A stretch of DNA of 64,000 nt, taken from assembly GCF_018687815.1 (NCBI RefSeq), contig NZ_CP061306.1:1736001-1800000 (forward strand), given 5' to 3'. Below the pieces are notes generated by a model. The model was not told the DNA's origin, did not search any database, and was given only the letters and a program-made list of their open reading frames with translations. This DNA comes from Polynucleobacter sp. JS-JIR-II-b4 (GTDB taxonomy: Bacteria; Pseudomonadota; Gammaproteobacteria; Burkholderiales; Burkholderiaceae). The translations under genes and the position numbers were made by a program. The first letter of the stretch is position 1. The number at the start of each line of letters is the position of its first letter. Shown piece by piece: positions 51,848 through 59,713 of this stretch.

Positions 51848-51973
51848 GCAGTCCAAGTTGCCCTCCTCACAATTTATGACATGTGCAAAGCCGTAGACCG
51901 TGGCATGGTGATGGGGGATGTCAAACTACTCGAGAAAAGTGGCGGCAAAAGCGGGGAATGGAATGCCGCCTGA
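51848..51973 (+). pseudogene. moaC: attR and displaced original 3' end of moaC
   Basis: Bases 51848-51961 are the second copy of the 114-bp repeat. The moaC frame then continues Asn-Ala-Ala and stops at 51971-51973. There is no start codon or ribosome site upstream, so this 41-codon remnant is not expressed as a protein. It is the tail that moaC had before integration, and the moaC terminator still lies just behind it. Confidence 0.92.
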
Positions 51974-51992
51974 ATTCTCCAATTCAACAATC

Positions 51993-52018
51993 AAAAGCCG
52001 CTTCTAAAGCGGCTTTTT
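51993..52018. terminator. Original moaC terminator, shared with pilA
   Basis: AAAGCCGC stem (51994-52001) with GCGGCTTT (52009-52016) and a T run. It is 20 nt after the displaced moaC stop and 11 nt from the pilin stop on the other strand. Active moaC is now about 6.5 kb away from it. Confidence 0.88.
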
Positions 52019-52028
52019 AATTAGTTCC

Positions 52029-52541
52029 TTATTTACCGATTCTGCATTCCGAAGGTAGTAACTGAGAAATTAAGTTCGTTTCAGTAGACCTACATGACCA
52101 ACCACCCGCCCAAGTTGCGCCCTCTGGCTTAGACAAATCAATAGGCTTAGGCGAATTTGCATCAGGCTCGTTAGTTGGCACTAAATGAAGTGTATTTTTA
52201 CCTTCAGGCGCAACACTGACTTGATAGTCAATCGCAATCGCACCCGAGGGTGTGATCTCAATTAACTTAACGCTGCGTGTTGGCGTAAAAGTAAAAGCAC
52301 CATTCGTTGCATCATCCATGGGAACAGTGCCACGACTTGCAAAAGCCTCTGTCACCGCGAGCTTAGCGCTTGAGGATAAATTCATACCTTCTACAACCCT
52401 GCTTCGAGCAATGTAGTCTTGATACTGAGGAACGGCTACCGCAACCAAAATGCCAATGATGGCCACAACCACCATCACCTCAATCAAGGTAAATCCAACT
52501 TCTTCCTTGTTTTCTAGTTTTTGAATATCTTGAATCTGCAT
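52029..52541 (-). CDS. pilA: Type IV pilin (PilA-like)
   Basis: Structural pilin, 170 aa. A 16-residue leader ([16 protein letters not shown]) precedes the prepilin-peptidase site [32 protein letters not shown], with Phe+1 and Glu+5. The globular domain ends with a D-region whose Cys pair (WSCRS and SECRIGK) would form the disulfide loop. The leader is longer than the usual 6-7 residues of type IVa pilins. No other pilus genes are in the window, so assembly proteins must be encoded elsewhere. It may be the major pilin or a pseudopilin-like minor one. Confidence 0.9.
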   Translation of the reverse strand: MQIQDIQKLENKEEVGFTLIEVMVVVAIIGILVAVAVPQYQDYIARSRVVEGMNLSSSAKLAVTEAFASRGTVPMDDATNGAFTFTPTRSVKLIEITPSGAIAIDYQVSVAPEGKNTLHLVPTNEPDANSPKPIDLSKPEGATWAGGWSCRSTETNLISQLLPSECRIGK

Positions 52542-52612
52542 ATTTTCTAGCTCCCGAGGTCAAATGCCCCATCATCCAGTCTAGGCTTTTATTCCTCAAG
52601 ATATTCAGCTGT

Positions 52613-52642
52613 AAAAAAAGCCAGCTTTTATTGCTGGCTTTT
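52613..52642. terminator. Terminator after the terC-like gene
   Basis: A 10-bp stem AAAAGCCAGC (52616-52625) with GCTGGCTTTT (52633-52642), A and T runs on both sides. It separates the TerC-family gene from pilA on the minus strand. Confidence 0.85.
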
Positions 52643-52668
52643 CTGATTCAGAAGAAGGCTGAAGAAGC

Positions 52669-53370
52669 TTATGCTTTAGCGCGATTCTTTTTCTTCAAAT
52701 AGGTGCCTAGCAAAATCACAATAGCGACGCCAATGCCCTCAAAAATCATATGGGCATCTTCCATCGCGCCTTGAATAGAATCTTTGATTGCCGGGTCTTC
52801 CACCAACATACCGCCAGCCAATAAGCCCAATAAACCAGCACCCAAAGTAATGATGACTGGGAAGCGATCCATTACTTTAAGAAGCATGGTGCTACCAAAG
52901 ATGATCAACGGAATAGAAAGACCAAGACCAATGATTAAAAGGGCTAAACGAGTTTCTTCAGGACCCTTTTGAGCAGCGGCAGCTACAGCAATAACGTTAT
53001 CCAAACTCATCACTAAGTCCGCTACCAATATTGTGCGTATCGCACCCCAGATATTGGAGTGGCCATCCATTTCTGCTTCATCATCACTGTCGGCTAATAA
53101 TTGCACGCCAATGTAGACCAGCAAAATAGCGCCAACGATTTTTAGATAAGGAAGGCTAAGGAGTTGTACCGCAGTAATTGTCAAAATCACACGCAAAATA
53201 ATGGCTGCCGCACTACCCCAAAAGATTGCTTTCTTTTGTTGATTTGCTGGCAGATTGCGTGATGCTAATGCAATCACTACTGCGTTATCACCGGATAACA
53301 AGATGTTGGCAACAATGATTGATAAAAGTGCAGCCCAAAATGCCGGACCTGAAAATACTGAAAAATCCAT
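52669..53370 (-). CDS. TerC-family membrane protein (YjbE-like)
   Basis: 233 aa, about seven TM helices. TerC signatures: IIVANILLSGDNAVVIALASRNLP (Asp-rich membrane motif, about 17-40), AILLVYIGVQLL, ILVADLVMSLDNVIAVAAAAQ (second Asp-Asn motif, about 113-133), and GLGLSIPLIIFGSTMLLKVMDRFP. A short basic tail follows. Related proteins (Alx, YceF/YkoY) export manganese or help metal loading of secreted enzymes; the substrate here is not shown by sequence. Between sucD and pilA, with terminators on both sides. Confidence 0.9.
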   Translation of the reverse strand: MDFSVFSGPAFWAALLSIIVANILLSGDNAVVIALASRNLPANQQKKAIFWGSAAAIILRVILTITAVQLLSLPYLKIVGAILLVYIGVQLLADSDDEAEMDGHSNIWGAIRTILVADLVMSLDNVIAVAAAAQKGPEETRLALLIIGLGLSIPLIIFGSTMLLKVMDRFPVIITLGAGLLGLLAGGMLVEDPAIKDSIQGAMEDAHMIFEGIGVAIVILLGTYLKKKNRAKA

Positions 53371-53416
53371 GAGTCGTCTCCCTGCGTTATTTTTATGTTT
53401 TAACTACTGACACCAC

Positions 53417-53449
53417 AAAAAAGGATGCTGTTTTATCAGCATCCTTTTT
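53417..53449. terminator. Terminator of sucC-sucD
   Basis: A stem AAAAGGATGCTG (53419-53430) with CAGCATCCTTTT (53437-53448) and a 6-nt loop, with T/A runs on both sides, just after the sucD stop at 53461. Confidence 0.88.
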
Positions 53450-53460
53450 CTTATTGCTAA

Positions 53461-54354
53461 TTACAACATTGCCTTTAGTAAAGCAGCCATTTCTGAAGGG
53501 TTCTTCGTTACTTTGAAGCCACACTCTTCCATTACAGCAAGCTTGGCATCTGCAGTATCGGCACCACCAGAAATCAAGGCACCTGCGTGACCCATACGCT
53601 TGCCTGGAGGCGCTGTAACGCCGGCAATAAAGCCAACTACTGGCTTCTTCATATTGTCTTTGCACCAGCGCGCAGCCTCTGCTTCGTCTGGACCGCCGAT
53701 TTCACCAATCATGATCACTGCATCTGTTTCTGGATCTTCATTGAACATTCTCATGATGTCGATATGCTTCAGGCCATTGATTGGGTCGCCACCAATACCA
53801 ACCGCTGTGGACTGACCTAAGCCAATAGCTGTCAACTGACCAACTGCTTCATAAGTCAATGTACCGGAACGGCTAACAACACCAATACGGCCTTTCTTAT
53901 GAATATGGCCAGGCATGATGCCGATCTTCAGTTCATCTGGAGTGATGATGCCTGGGCAGTTAGGGCCAAGCAATAAAGTCTTCTTGCCGCCAGCAGCTTC
54001 TTTAGCATGCATCTTATTACGCACTTCAAGCATGTCGCGCACTGGAATGCCTTCGGTAATACAGATCACAAAGTCGAGGTCAGCTTCAACAGCTTCCCAA
54101 ATCGCAGCAGCAGCGCCAGGAGGCGGAACATAGATAACAGAAGTCGTTGCACCAGTTTGCTGAGCAGCTTCTTTCACGGTCCCATAAATAGGAATATTGA
54201 AAATAGACTCGCCCGCTTTTTTAGGATTTACACCAGCAACAAAACAGTTTTTGCCGTTTGCGTATTCCTGACATTTTTCAGTATGGAACTGACCGGTCTT
54301 ACCAGTAATACCTTGTGTAATGACTTTGGTGTTTTTATTAATCAAAATAGACAT
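53461..54354 (-). CDS. sucD: Succinyl-CoA synthetase alpha subunit
   Basis: 297 aa. With SucC interconverts succinyl-CoA and succinate with NTP formation in the citric acid cycle. CoA-binding domain [18 protein letters not shown] (about 11-28), [41 protein letters not shown], and the phospho-His loop [18 protein letters not shown] (active-site His about residue 252). It lies 15 nt downstream of sucC. Confidence 0.98.
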   Translation of the reverse strand: MSILINKNTKVITQGITGKTGQFHTEKCQEYANGKNCFVAGVNPKKAGESIFNIPIYGTVKEAAQQTGATTSVIYVPPPGAAAAIWEAVEADLDFVICITEGIPVRDMLEVRNKMHAKEAAGGKKTLLLGPNCPGIITPDELKIGIMPGHIHKKGRIGVVSRSGTLTYEAVGQLTAIGLGQSTAVGIGGDPINGLKHIDIMRMFNEDPETDAVIMIGEIGGPDEAEAARWCKDNMKKPVVGFIAGVTAPPGKRMGHAGALISGGADTADAKLAVMEECGFKVTKNPSEMAALLKAML

Positions 54355-54369
54355 ATTGAAATTCCTGAA

Positions 54370-55539
54370 TTATTTGTTTTTGGCAACAGCAGCAACTACC
54401 TTGGTAGCAGCTTCAGCCATTGAATCGGCGCTAATAATTGGCAAACCAGAGTCCGCAAGAATCTTCTTGCCTAGCTCTTCGTTTGTACCCTTCATGCGCA
54501 CAACCAAAGGTACTGTCAGGTTGACTGCCTTACATGCAGTAACAACACCATCAGCAATCACGTCGCAACGCATAATGCCGCCGAAGATGTTTACCAAAAT
54601 CGCCTCAACACTCTTGTTCTTCAACATGATCTTGAATGCTTCAGTTACTTTTTCTGCTGTAGCACCACCACCAACGTCCAAGAAGTTCGCTGGCTCGCCA
54701 CCGAACAACTTAATGGTGTCCATAGTAGCCATCGCCAAGCCTGCACCGTTCACCAAACAACCGATATTGCCATCCAATGAGATGTAAGCGAGGTCAAATT
54801 TAGAGGCTTCGATTTCAGCAGCATCTTCTTCATCGATATCGCGGTACGCCACGATTTCTGGATGACGGAACAATGCGTTTGGATCAAAGTTGAACTTCGC
54901 GTCCAAAGCCTTGATCTTGCCGTTACCTTCAAGAATCAATGGGTTGATTTCAACCAATGAAGCATCGGTATCCCAGTAAGTCTTGTACAAGTTTTTAAAT
55001 ACATCACGAGCCATTGGGATGGACGCTTCAGGAACGCCAATACCTTTAGCAACGATGTCGCAATCCGCATCTGTCAAACCAACCATTGGATCAACAAATA
55101 CTTTAATAATTTTTTCTGGGTGAGATTCAGCCACTTCCTCAATATCCATTCCGCCTTCGCTTGAAGCCATGATCACATTCTTCTGCGTTCCGCGGTCTGT
55201 AACGATACTGAAGTAGTACTCTTTCTTAATGTCAGCGCCATCTTCAATCAGGAGGCGATTTACTTTTTGACCTTCTGGTCCAGTTTGATGTGTCTTGAGC
55301 TGCATGCCCAAAATTTCAGAAGCGTATTTTTTTACTTCATCCATGCTTCTTGCCAACTTCACACCGCCGCCTTTACCGCGACCACCAGCATGAATCTGTG
55401 CTTTTACAACCCATACTGGGCCGCCGAGTTTTTCAGCAGCTTTCACCGCCTCATCAACACTGAATGCAGGAATGCCGTTAGGAACTGGCACATTAAATTG
55501 GCGAAGAAGTTCTTTGCCTTGGTACTCGTGAATTTTCAT
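54370..55539 (-). CDS. sucC: Succinyl-CoA synthetase beta subunit
   Basis: 389 aa, ATP-grasp subunit that binds nucleotide and succinate. [22 protein letters not shown] at the start, [20 protein letters not shown] (about 43-62), [46 protein letters not shown] and [17 protein letters not shown]. The 188-bp region upstream to recX (55540-55727) holds no gene and no obvious hairpin; it should contain the sucCD promoter. Confidence 0.98.
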   Translation of the reverse strand: MKIHEYQGKELLRQFNVPVPNGIPAFSVDEAVKAAEKLGGPVWVVKAQIHAGGRGKGGGVKLARSMDEVKKYASEILGMQLKTHQTGPEGQKVNRLLIEDGADIKKEYYFSIVTDRGTQKNVIMASSEGGMDIEEVAESHPEKIIKVFVDPMVGLTDADCDIVAKGIGVPEASIPMARDVFKNLYKTYWDTDASLVEINPLILEGNGKIKALDAKFNFDPNALFRHPEIVAYRDIDEEDAAEIEASKFDLAYISLDGNIGCLVNGAGLAMATMDTIKLFGGEPANFLDVGGGATAEKVTEAFKIMLKNKSVEAILVNIFGGIMRCDVIADGVVTACKAVNLTVPLVVRMKGTNEELGKKILADSGLPIISADSMAEAATKVVAAVAKNK

Positions 55540-55727
55540 AATTACTCCGAAACGGTATCTTTTTTAGCAAGCGATGAGGATTAGTTAAACCGATGTTGCC
55601 TTGCTCCCATACTTACTCTAGAAATAGCTAAATTAGCCAAATTTGAATAAATGCGAACGGCTTGACCGACTCCATAAGTCTAGCATGCTGCAATGCCGCA
55701 AATAGCCTCTGCGGATCCGTAATTGCC

Positions 55728-56249
55728 CTAATCCGGGCTTTGACCGCCAATCACTTTCGCCACCACTTCTGAGCCAAAACCCTTCGATGCCAAGAAGCGA
55801 TACTGTCTAGCTCGCTCCTTTTGGTCCTGAGCGCGTACGCCGTATTTTCTGGTCCAGAGATCAAAGGCACGCTGAAACTCGGTCTCTTTTAAGACCCCAA
55901 GGAGTGCGGCTGACTTTTTGGCGTCTACTCCAGCCCTATCGAGTTCATCAGCAATCTTTCTCATCCCGTAGCGCTCGCTACGACGGCGAACCAGCGCTTC
56001 AGCAAAACGCTCATCAGATAACCAACCTCTTGCCTCAAAGTCATCCAAAACGGCTTCAATCTGAGAGCTCCTGGATTCAGACGTTTGTTCAGCCTGCTCA
56101 CCGCCTAACTTCCCCCATCTTGCTTCTGATTCTGCCAACTTTGCGGCTAAGCCTTTGCGACTGTATTCTCGCTGCGACAAAAGGCGCAAAGCCCGAGCTT
56201 TGAGACTCGGGCTTTGTTTGACCTTCTGATTACCGCTTAACTCTTGCAT
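55728..56249 (-). CDS. recX: Regulatory protein RecX
   Basis: RecX caps RecA filaments and limits recombination. Start taken at ATG 56249 (MQELSGNQKVKQSPSLKARALRLLSQREYSRKGL, read in parts; 173 aa), 4 nt after the recA stop. A GTG at 56276 would add nine residues and overlap recA by 23 nt. Features are three-helix repeats: LSQREYSRKGLAAKL, FEARGWLSDERFAEALVRRRSERYGMRKIADEL and the C-terminal RARQYRFLASKGFGSEVVAKVI. Transcribed with recA. Confidence 0.92.
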   Translation of the reverse strand: MQELSGNQKVKQSPSLKARALRLLSQREYSRKGLAAKLAESEARWGKLGGEQAEQTSESRSSQIEAVLDDFEARGWLSDERFAEALVRRRSERYGMRKIADELDRAGVDAKKSAALLGVLKETEFQRAFDLWTRKYGVRAQDQKERARQYRFLASKGFGSEVVAKVIGGQSPD

Positions 56250-56253
56250 CGAA

Positions 56254-57345
56254 TTATTCGACTTCCTCTTCCTCACTCAGCACATCCGTTACTACTGCTG
56301 AACCAGATTTAACGCCCAATTTCTCGCGAATTCTTGCTTCGATATCTTTGGCAATGGCTGGGTTCTCTTTTAAGAACTCACGCACATTGTCTTTACCTTG
56401 ACCAATGCGATCACCGTTATAGCTATACCAAGAGCCTGACTTTTCAACGAGGTCAGCTTCGACACCCATATCAATAATTTCGCCCTCTCTGGAAATACCA
56501 GCACCGTACATGATGTCAAAAATTGCCTCACGGAATGGAGGAGAAACTTTGTTCTTCACAACCTTCACGCGGGTTTCATTACCAACAACCTCATCGCCTT
56601 TTTTGATGCTACCAATACGACGGATATCTAAACGCATAGAGGCGTAGAACTTCAGCGCATTACCACCAGTAGTGGTTTCTGGGGAACCAAACATCACACC
56701 AATCTTCATACGAATCTGGTTAATGAAGATCACAGTAGTGTTGGTACGCTTGATAGCACCAGTTAACTTACGTAAAGCCTGACTCATCAAACGGGCTTGC
56801 AAGCCTGGTAAAGAATCGCCCATATCGCCTTCGATCTCAGCCCTTGGAACCAAAGCAGCAACAGAGTCAATGACGATTAAATCAATAGAGCCTGAGCGAA
56901 CTAATGCATCTGCAATTTCTAACGCTTGTTCACCAGTGTCTGGTTGAGAGATCAACAAATTATTTACATCCACGCCGAGACGAGATGCGTACTGCACATC
57001 CAATGCATGTTCTGCATCAATAAATGCGCAAGTGCCGCCAAGCTTTTGCATTTCTGCAATCGCATGTAATGTCAAAGTTGTTTTGCCAGAAGATTCTGGG
57101 CCGTAGATTTCAATCACGCGACCACGTGCAAGACCACCAACTCCAAGAGCGATATCTAATCCGAGTGAACCACTAGACACCACCTGAATGTCTTGACTAA
57201 TTTCGGCATCGCCCAATCTCATGATTGAACCTTTGCCAAACTGTTTCTCAATTTGTGCCAGTGCTGCAGTTAATGCTTTTTGCTTGTCCCCGCTCATTCC
57301 TTCAAATTCTGAAGAGGCTGATTGCTTTTTGTTATCCAAGGCCAT
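56254..57345 (-). CDS. recA: Recombinase RecA
   Basis: 363 aa. Forms filaments on single-stranded DNA, drives strand exchange and triggers LexA self-cleavage. Walker [11 protein letters not shown] (about 79-88), MAW-like [20 protein letters not shown], Walker [24 protein letters not shown]2 region [31 protein letters not shown]. The C-terminal acidic tail (LSEEEEVE) is the usual autoregulatory one. A LexA box lies in its promoter. Confidence 0.99.
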   Translation of the reverse strand: MALDNKKQSASSEFEGMSGDKQKALTAALAQIEKQFGKGSIMRLGDAEISQDIQVVSSGSLGLDIALGVGGLARGRVIEIYGPESSGKTTLTLHAIAEMQKLGGTCAFIDAEHALDVQYASRLGVDVNNLLISQPDTGEQALEIADALVRSGSIDLIVIDSVAALVPRAEIEGDMGDSLPGLQARLMSQALRKLTGAIKRTNTTVIFINQIRMKIGVMFGSPETTTGGNALKFYASMRLDIRRIGSIKKGDEVVGNETRVKVVKNKVSPPFREAIFDIMYGAGISREGEIIDMGVEADLVEKSGSWYSYNGDRIGQGKDNVREFLKENPAIAKDIEARIREKLGVKSGSAVVTDVLSEEEEVE

Positions 57346-57418
57346 TTTTGATTCCCTTTTCGCTATGTACTGGGCTTTTTCCCGAAGTTTTATCTACTGT
57401 GTAACAACTTAGGAGTTA

Positions 57419-57434
57419 CTGTATATAAAAACAG
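57419..57434 (-). promoter_or_regulatory. LexA (SOS) box in the recA promoter
   Basis: CTGTATATAAAAACAG fits the consensus CTGT-N8-ACAG exactly. It is 74 bp upstream of the recA start. On the minus strand TATACA inside it can act as -10 with TTGCAA (57441-57446) 15 bp upstream, so bound LexA would block RNA polymerase. Confidence 0.85.
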
Positions 57435-57453
57435 TGGTCTTTGCAAGCGTCTT

Positions 57454-57996
57454 TTAAACTGAATTTACGGATTTTTGACTAGGTCGTACTTGATTGGCTC
57501 GGTCCCAATAGAAAAAGAGGGGTATAGCAAGGGCCCAGACCACCCCTACCAGGATAAATCCAGCAATTTCGCTACCAGGAACCCAGGATCCAGCCCCCAT
57601 CCGAATACCAGCCTCATAGGACATTGGACCAGCAATGCCTCCTAAAACAGCTCCTAAAACAGGTCTGCCGCGCAACCAAGTCAAGGAGCCATTAATGGTA
57701 GTGGCCACCAAAACCCACAAAACCCACATCCAGAGGGGTGACAAATAGGGTGACGGCCAATCATCCCGAAAATCCAAGTAGCCCAAATGCATGATGAGGG
57801 TATCAGCCACCAAACCAAAGACAAAGGCTTTCAACAAAAGGCTGATTTCTGTTTTGGGAGAAGGTGAACGCCAAGCGTGAAAAGCAATATAGGCTAGGGT
57901 AGCAACCACCGCCCAAAGCACATCTTTATTGGCTGCGCCGAGAACACAGGCAAACCAACCAAGCTGGAAAATAACAAAATTCCAAAATTTAGCCAT
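57454..57996 (-). CDS. DUF2878-family membrane protein
   Basis: 180 aa, about six TM helices, beginning FWNFVIFQLGWFACVLGAANKDVLWAV (read in parts). Conserved blocks WPSPYLSPLWMWVLWVLVATTINGSLTWLRGRP and GGIAGPMSYEAGIRMGAGSW are typical of the DUF2878 family (YbjM-like neighbours in some genomes). Function unknown. It lies upstream of recA on the same strand but the SOS-controlled recA promoter separates them. Confidence 0.82.
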   Translation of the reverse strand: MAKFWNFVIFQLGWFACVLGAANKDVLWAVVATLAYIAFHAWRSPSPKTEISLLLKAFVFGLVADTLIMHLGYLDFRDDWPSPYLSPLWMWVLWVLVATTINGSLTWLRGRPVLGAVLGGIAGPMSYEAGIRMGAGSWVPGSEIAGFILVGVVWALAIPLFFYWDRANQVRPSQKSVNSV

Positions 57997-58010
57997 ATAC
58001 CTAGCAACCT

Positions 58011-58045
58011 AAGAAAAAGGCCACTGCCGAGGGGCAATGGCCTTT
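58011..58045 (-). terminator. Terminator of tRNA-Met
   Basis: On the minus strand AAAGGCCA (58045-58038) pairs with TGGCCTTT (58023-58016), with an inner TGCC/GGCA stem, followed by TTTTTCTT. It starts 6 nt after the tRNA 3' end. Confidence 0.85.
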
Positions 58046-58050
58046 AGATT

Positions 58051-58127
58051 TGGTGGCGAATCAGGGATTTGAACCCCGGACCTGCGGATTATGATTCCGT
58101 CGCTCTAACCAGCTGAGCTAATTCGCC
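58051..58127 (-). tRNA. tRNA-Met (anticodon CAT)
   Basis: 77 nt including an encoded CCA. Acceptor GGCGAAT pairs with ATTCGCC, D arm GCTCAGCTGGTTAGAGC, anticodon loop ATCATAA with CAT at the centre, T arm GGGGTTCAAATCCC. The first acceptor pair is G-C, which argues against initiator tRNA. Elongator Met is favoured; a CAT anticodon could also be the lysidine-modified Ile2 tRNA, which sequence alone cannot rule out fully. Confidence 0.93.
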
Positions 58128-58205
58128 GAACTCGCTATTGTAAATGATCGGAATGCATCTGTCTAAACCAATCCAACCCTATGGCCGCTGGAGGTACTCA
58201 AATCC

Positions 58206-58637
58206 CTATTTAATCTGAAAGGTGCTGACAGCCTCATCTCGGCCATAAAGGACATTAAATTCGATTTTCTTGGCTAAAAAGAGCTTTTTCAGGACCTCAT
58301 CCTTGTTCTCAAACACAATTGCGGTTTGTTCAGGGTAATGCGAAAAGGGGTCGCTATTGACATCTATCACCACCCCATCAATCTTGATTTGCTTGATTGA
58401 GCGCTTATAAAACTTATCGGGACGTATAAAAATGAGGCGCTTTACATACTTATCTAAAACGAGCTTTTGACCCTGCTCGTTGATCTTGAAGTAATAGACC
58501 AACTCCTCTTTGCCATTGGTAGTCATGTCACGCTCTTCATCCCACTTAGCGTAAATGCTTGAACTCGCTATGGCACAAAGAAATACCAAGACCAATTGGC
58601 TCAATACAAAAACAGATTTCTTTTGAGAGGAATTCAT
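58206..58637 (-). CDS. Exported small protein of unknown function
   Basis: 143 aa. Signal peptide VFVLSQLVLVFLCAIASSSIYAK, cut about residue 30. The mature domain is beta-like: WDEERDMTTNGKEELVYYFKINEQGQKLVLDKYVKRLIFI (read in parts), KQIKIDGVVIDVNSDPFSHYPEQTAIVF, LAKKIEFNVLYGRDEAVSTFQI. No Cys in the mature part. No family recognised. The surface-assembly of short strands suggests a small periplasmic domain. Divergent from the next gene (57 nt between starts). Confidence 0.65.
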   Translation of the reverse strand: MNSSQKKSVFVLSQLVLVFLCAIASSSIYAKWDEERDMTTNGKEELVYYFKINEQGQKLVLDKYVKRLIFIRPDKFYKRSIKQIKIDGVVIDVNSDPFSHYPEQTAIVFENKDEVLKKLFLAKKIEFNVLYGRDEAVSTFQIK

Positions 58638-58694
58638 CCTGTAATCATATCAGCCAGTTGTACGCCTCAAAAGTGGAAGGCGTAATATTCCCAA

Positions 58695-59018
58695 ATGATG
58701 AATTCATTTCTCTTGCGCCTACTCAGCTTTTTACTCTTAAGTAGCTGCATCCCCACGGCCGCTTGTGCAGCTCAAATCTTCATTACCAATTACCCATCAG
58801 AGGCCAATGCCAAAGTCTTTGTCACAAAGTACCAATCAGAAGCAAACTGCATTGTGTATGACACCCAATACTCCAGCGATAACGAGCCGGGTGTTTGGTT
58901 CTATACGAAATACAAGGGTGATGCCCGTGCCGTGATTTATTACACCCAATACAAATCCGAGGCAGACCTGATTGTGTACTTCACTAAATACAAGAGTGAT
59001 GCGCGCTGTCGCTACTAA
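58695..59018 (+). CDS. Exported Tyr-rich repeat protein (DUF6150-like)
   Basis: 107 aa. Signal peptide LLSFLLLSSCIPTAACA; LSSC (residue 18) could be a lipobox, or signal peptidase I may cut after ACA. The rest is about six short repeats of roughly ten residues: TNYPSEANAKVFV, TKYQSEANCIVYD, TQYSSDNEPGVWFY, TKYKGDARAVIYY, TQYKSEADLIVYF, TKYKSDARCRY. The Thr-x-Tyr-x-Ser-Glu-Ala-x-x-x-Val-Tyr beat is that of the DUF6150 family, from memory. Probably a beta-rich repeat fold; function unknown. Confidence 0.75.
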   Translation: MMNSFLLRLLSFLLLSSCIPTAACAAQIFITNYPSEANAKVFVTKYQSEANCIVYDTQYSSDNEPGVWFYTKYKGDARAVIYYTQYKSEADLIVYFTKYKSDARCRY

Positions 59019-59048
59019 TAAACATCTTTTAATCACCCTCTTTACTTC

Positions 59049-59660
59049 ATGAGACTTCTTTCTATATCCGCCGGCAAGGTATCTCCTTTATTTGGCAATC
59101 ACCATCCAAATTACAAATCCGTTGCCTCAGCCATTCGCAAGAAGGTAGTCAGTAATATAGAAAATCCTGCTCCAGTTGAAATTACTCCTCTTGGCGTTAA
59201 AGGCGATGAGCAAGCTGATCTATCGGTACACGGCGGAATTGAAAAAGCCATTTATGTTTATCCAGCAGAGCACTACATCTTCTGGAATGAACTGCTCACT
59301 CGAGAAACCAAGCAGCCGGTTGATTTACAACATGGTGCTATCGGCGAGAACTTCACAATCGAAGGCCTGCTAGAAACAGAAGTGTTTGTTGGGGATAAAT
59401 TGGTTATTGGCGAACTTGAATTTGCTGTCGTCAAACTCCGCGAACCCTGTTTCAAATTCAACGCTGCTGTTGCTTACAAGGGTGCAAGCAAAGCCATGCT
59501 GCAATCTGGCTTTAGTGGTTGGTATTTGCGGGTACTCAAAACTGGAACTCTTACTGCTGGAACTGAAATGACTTTGATTCCAGGTCCAAGAGAAACCTCT
59601 ATTGCCCAACAAAATCAAAAGCTCTTAAATAATCGCAATCAAAAAGATTTGTGGGAATAA
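59049..59660 (+). CDS. MOSC-domain protein, YiiM-like
   Basis: 203 aa. MOSC domains bind molybdenum cofactor or sulfur and carry out sulfur transfer or N-hydroxylated base reduction; E. coli YiiM protects against hydroxylaminopurine. LLSISAGKVSPLF at the start, GVKGDEQADLSVHGGIEKAIYVYPAEHY (about 57-84), GAIGENFTIEGL, GDKLVIGELEFAVVKLREPCFKF with the catalytic-type Cys, and GWYLRVLKTG. The Moco link fits moaC elsewhere in the window but not as an operon. Terminator follows. Confidence 0.93.
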   Translation: MRLLSISAGKVSPLFGNHHPNYKSVASAIRKKVVSNIENPAPVEITPLGVKGDEQADLSVHGGIEKAIYVYPAEHYIFWNELLTRETKQPVDLQHGAIGENFTIEGLLETEVFVGDKLVIGELEFAVVKLREPCFKFNAAVAYKGASKAMLQSGFSGWYLRVLKTGTLTAGTEMTLIPGPRETSIAQQNQKLLNNRNQKDLWE

Positions 59661-59693
59661 AAAAACCCGACCATTTCTGATCGGGTTTCTTAT
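59661..59693. terminator. Bidirectional terminator between MOSC and MFS genes
   Basis: AAACCCGA (59663-59670), a 10-nt loop, TCGGGTTT (59681-59688), with A and T runs on the two sides. Confidence 0.85.
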
Positions 59694-59713
59694 TTGATAC
59701 AGACTAAAACTGC

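Larger units (their letters stand above)
45374..51961. mobile_element. Integrative element inserted in moaC, satellite/replicon-like
   Basis: A 6,474-bp unit bounded by perfect 114-bp direct repeats. It holds, left to right, a tyrosine integrase, a 71-aa protein with an RNA-structured leader, a PriCT-2/AAA replication protein, a repeat/hairpin cluster, a small zinc-type protein, five minus-strand cargo genes and an XRE regulator. The interior is visibly richer in A+T than the flanks, especially 49.7-51.3 kb. No capsid, tail, portal, relaxase or conjugation genes are present, so it must move by excision and a helper phage or another element. Phage satellite versus integrative plasmid is not settled. 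Confidence 0.92.

Noticed and set aside
53393..53665. Open frame antisense/out-of-frame to sucD reaching into its terminator
   Set aside because: Low-complexity Cys/Arg/Tyr-rich translation with no ribosome site; it is a shadow of sucD.
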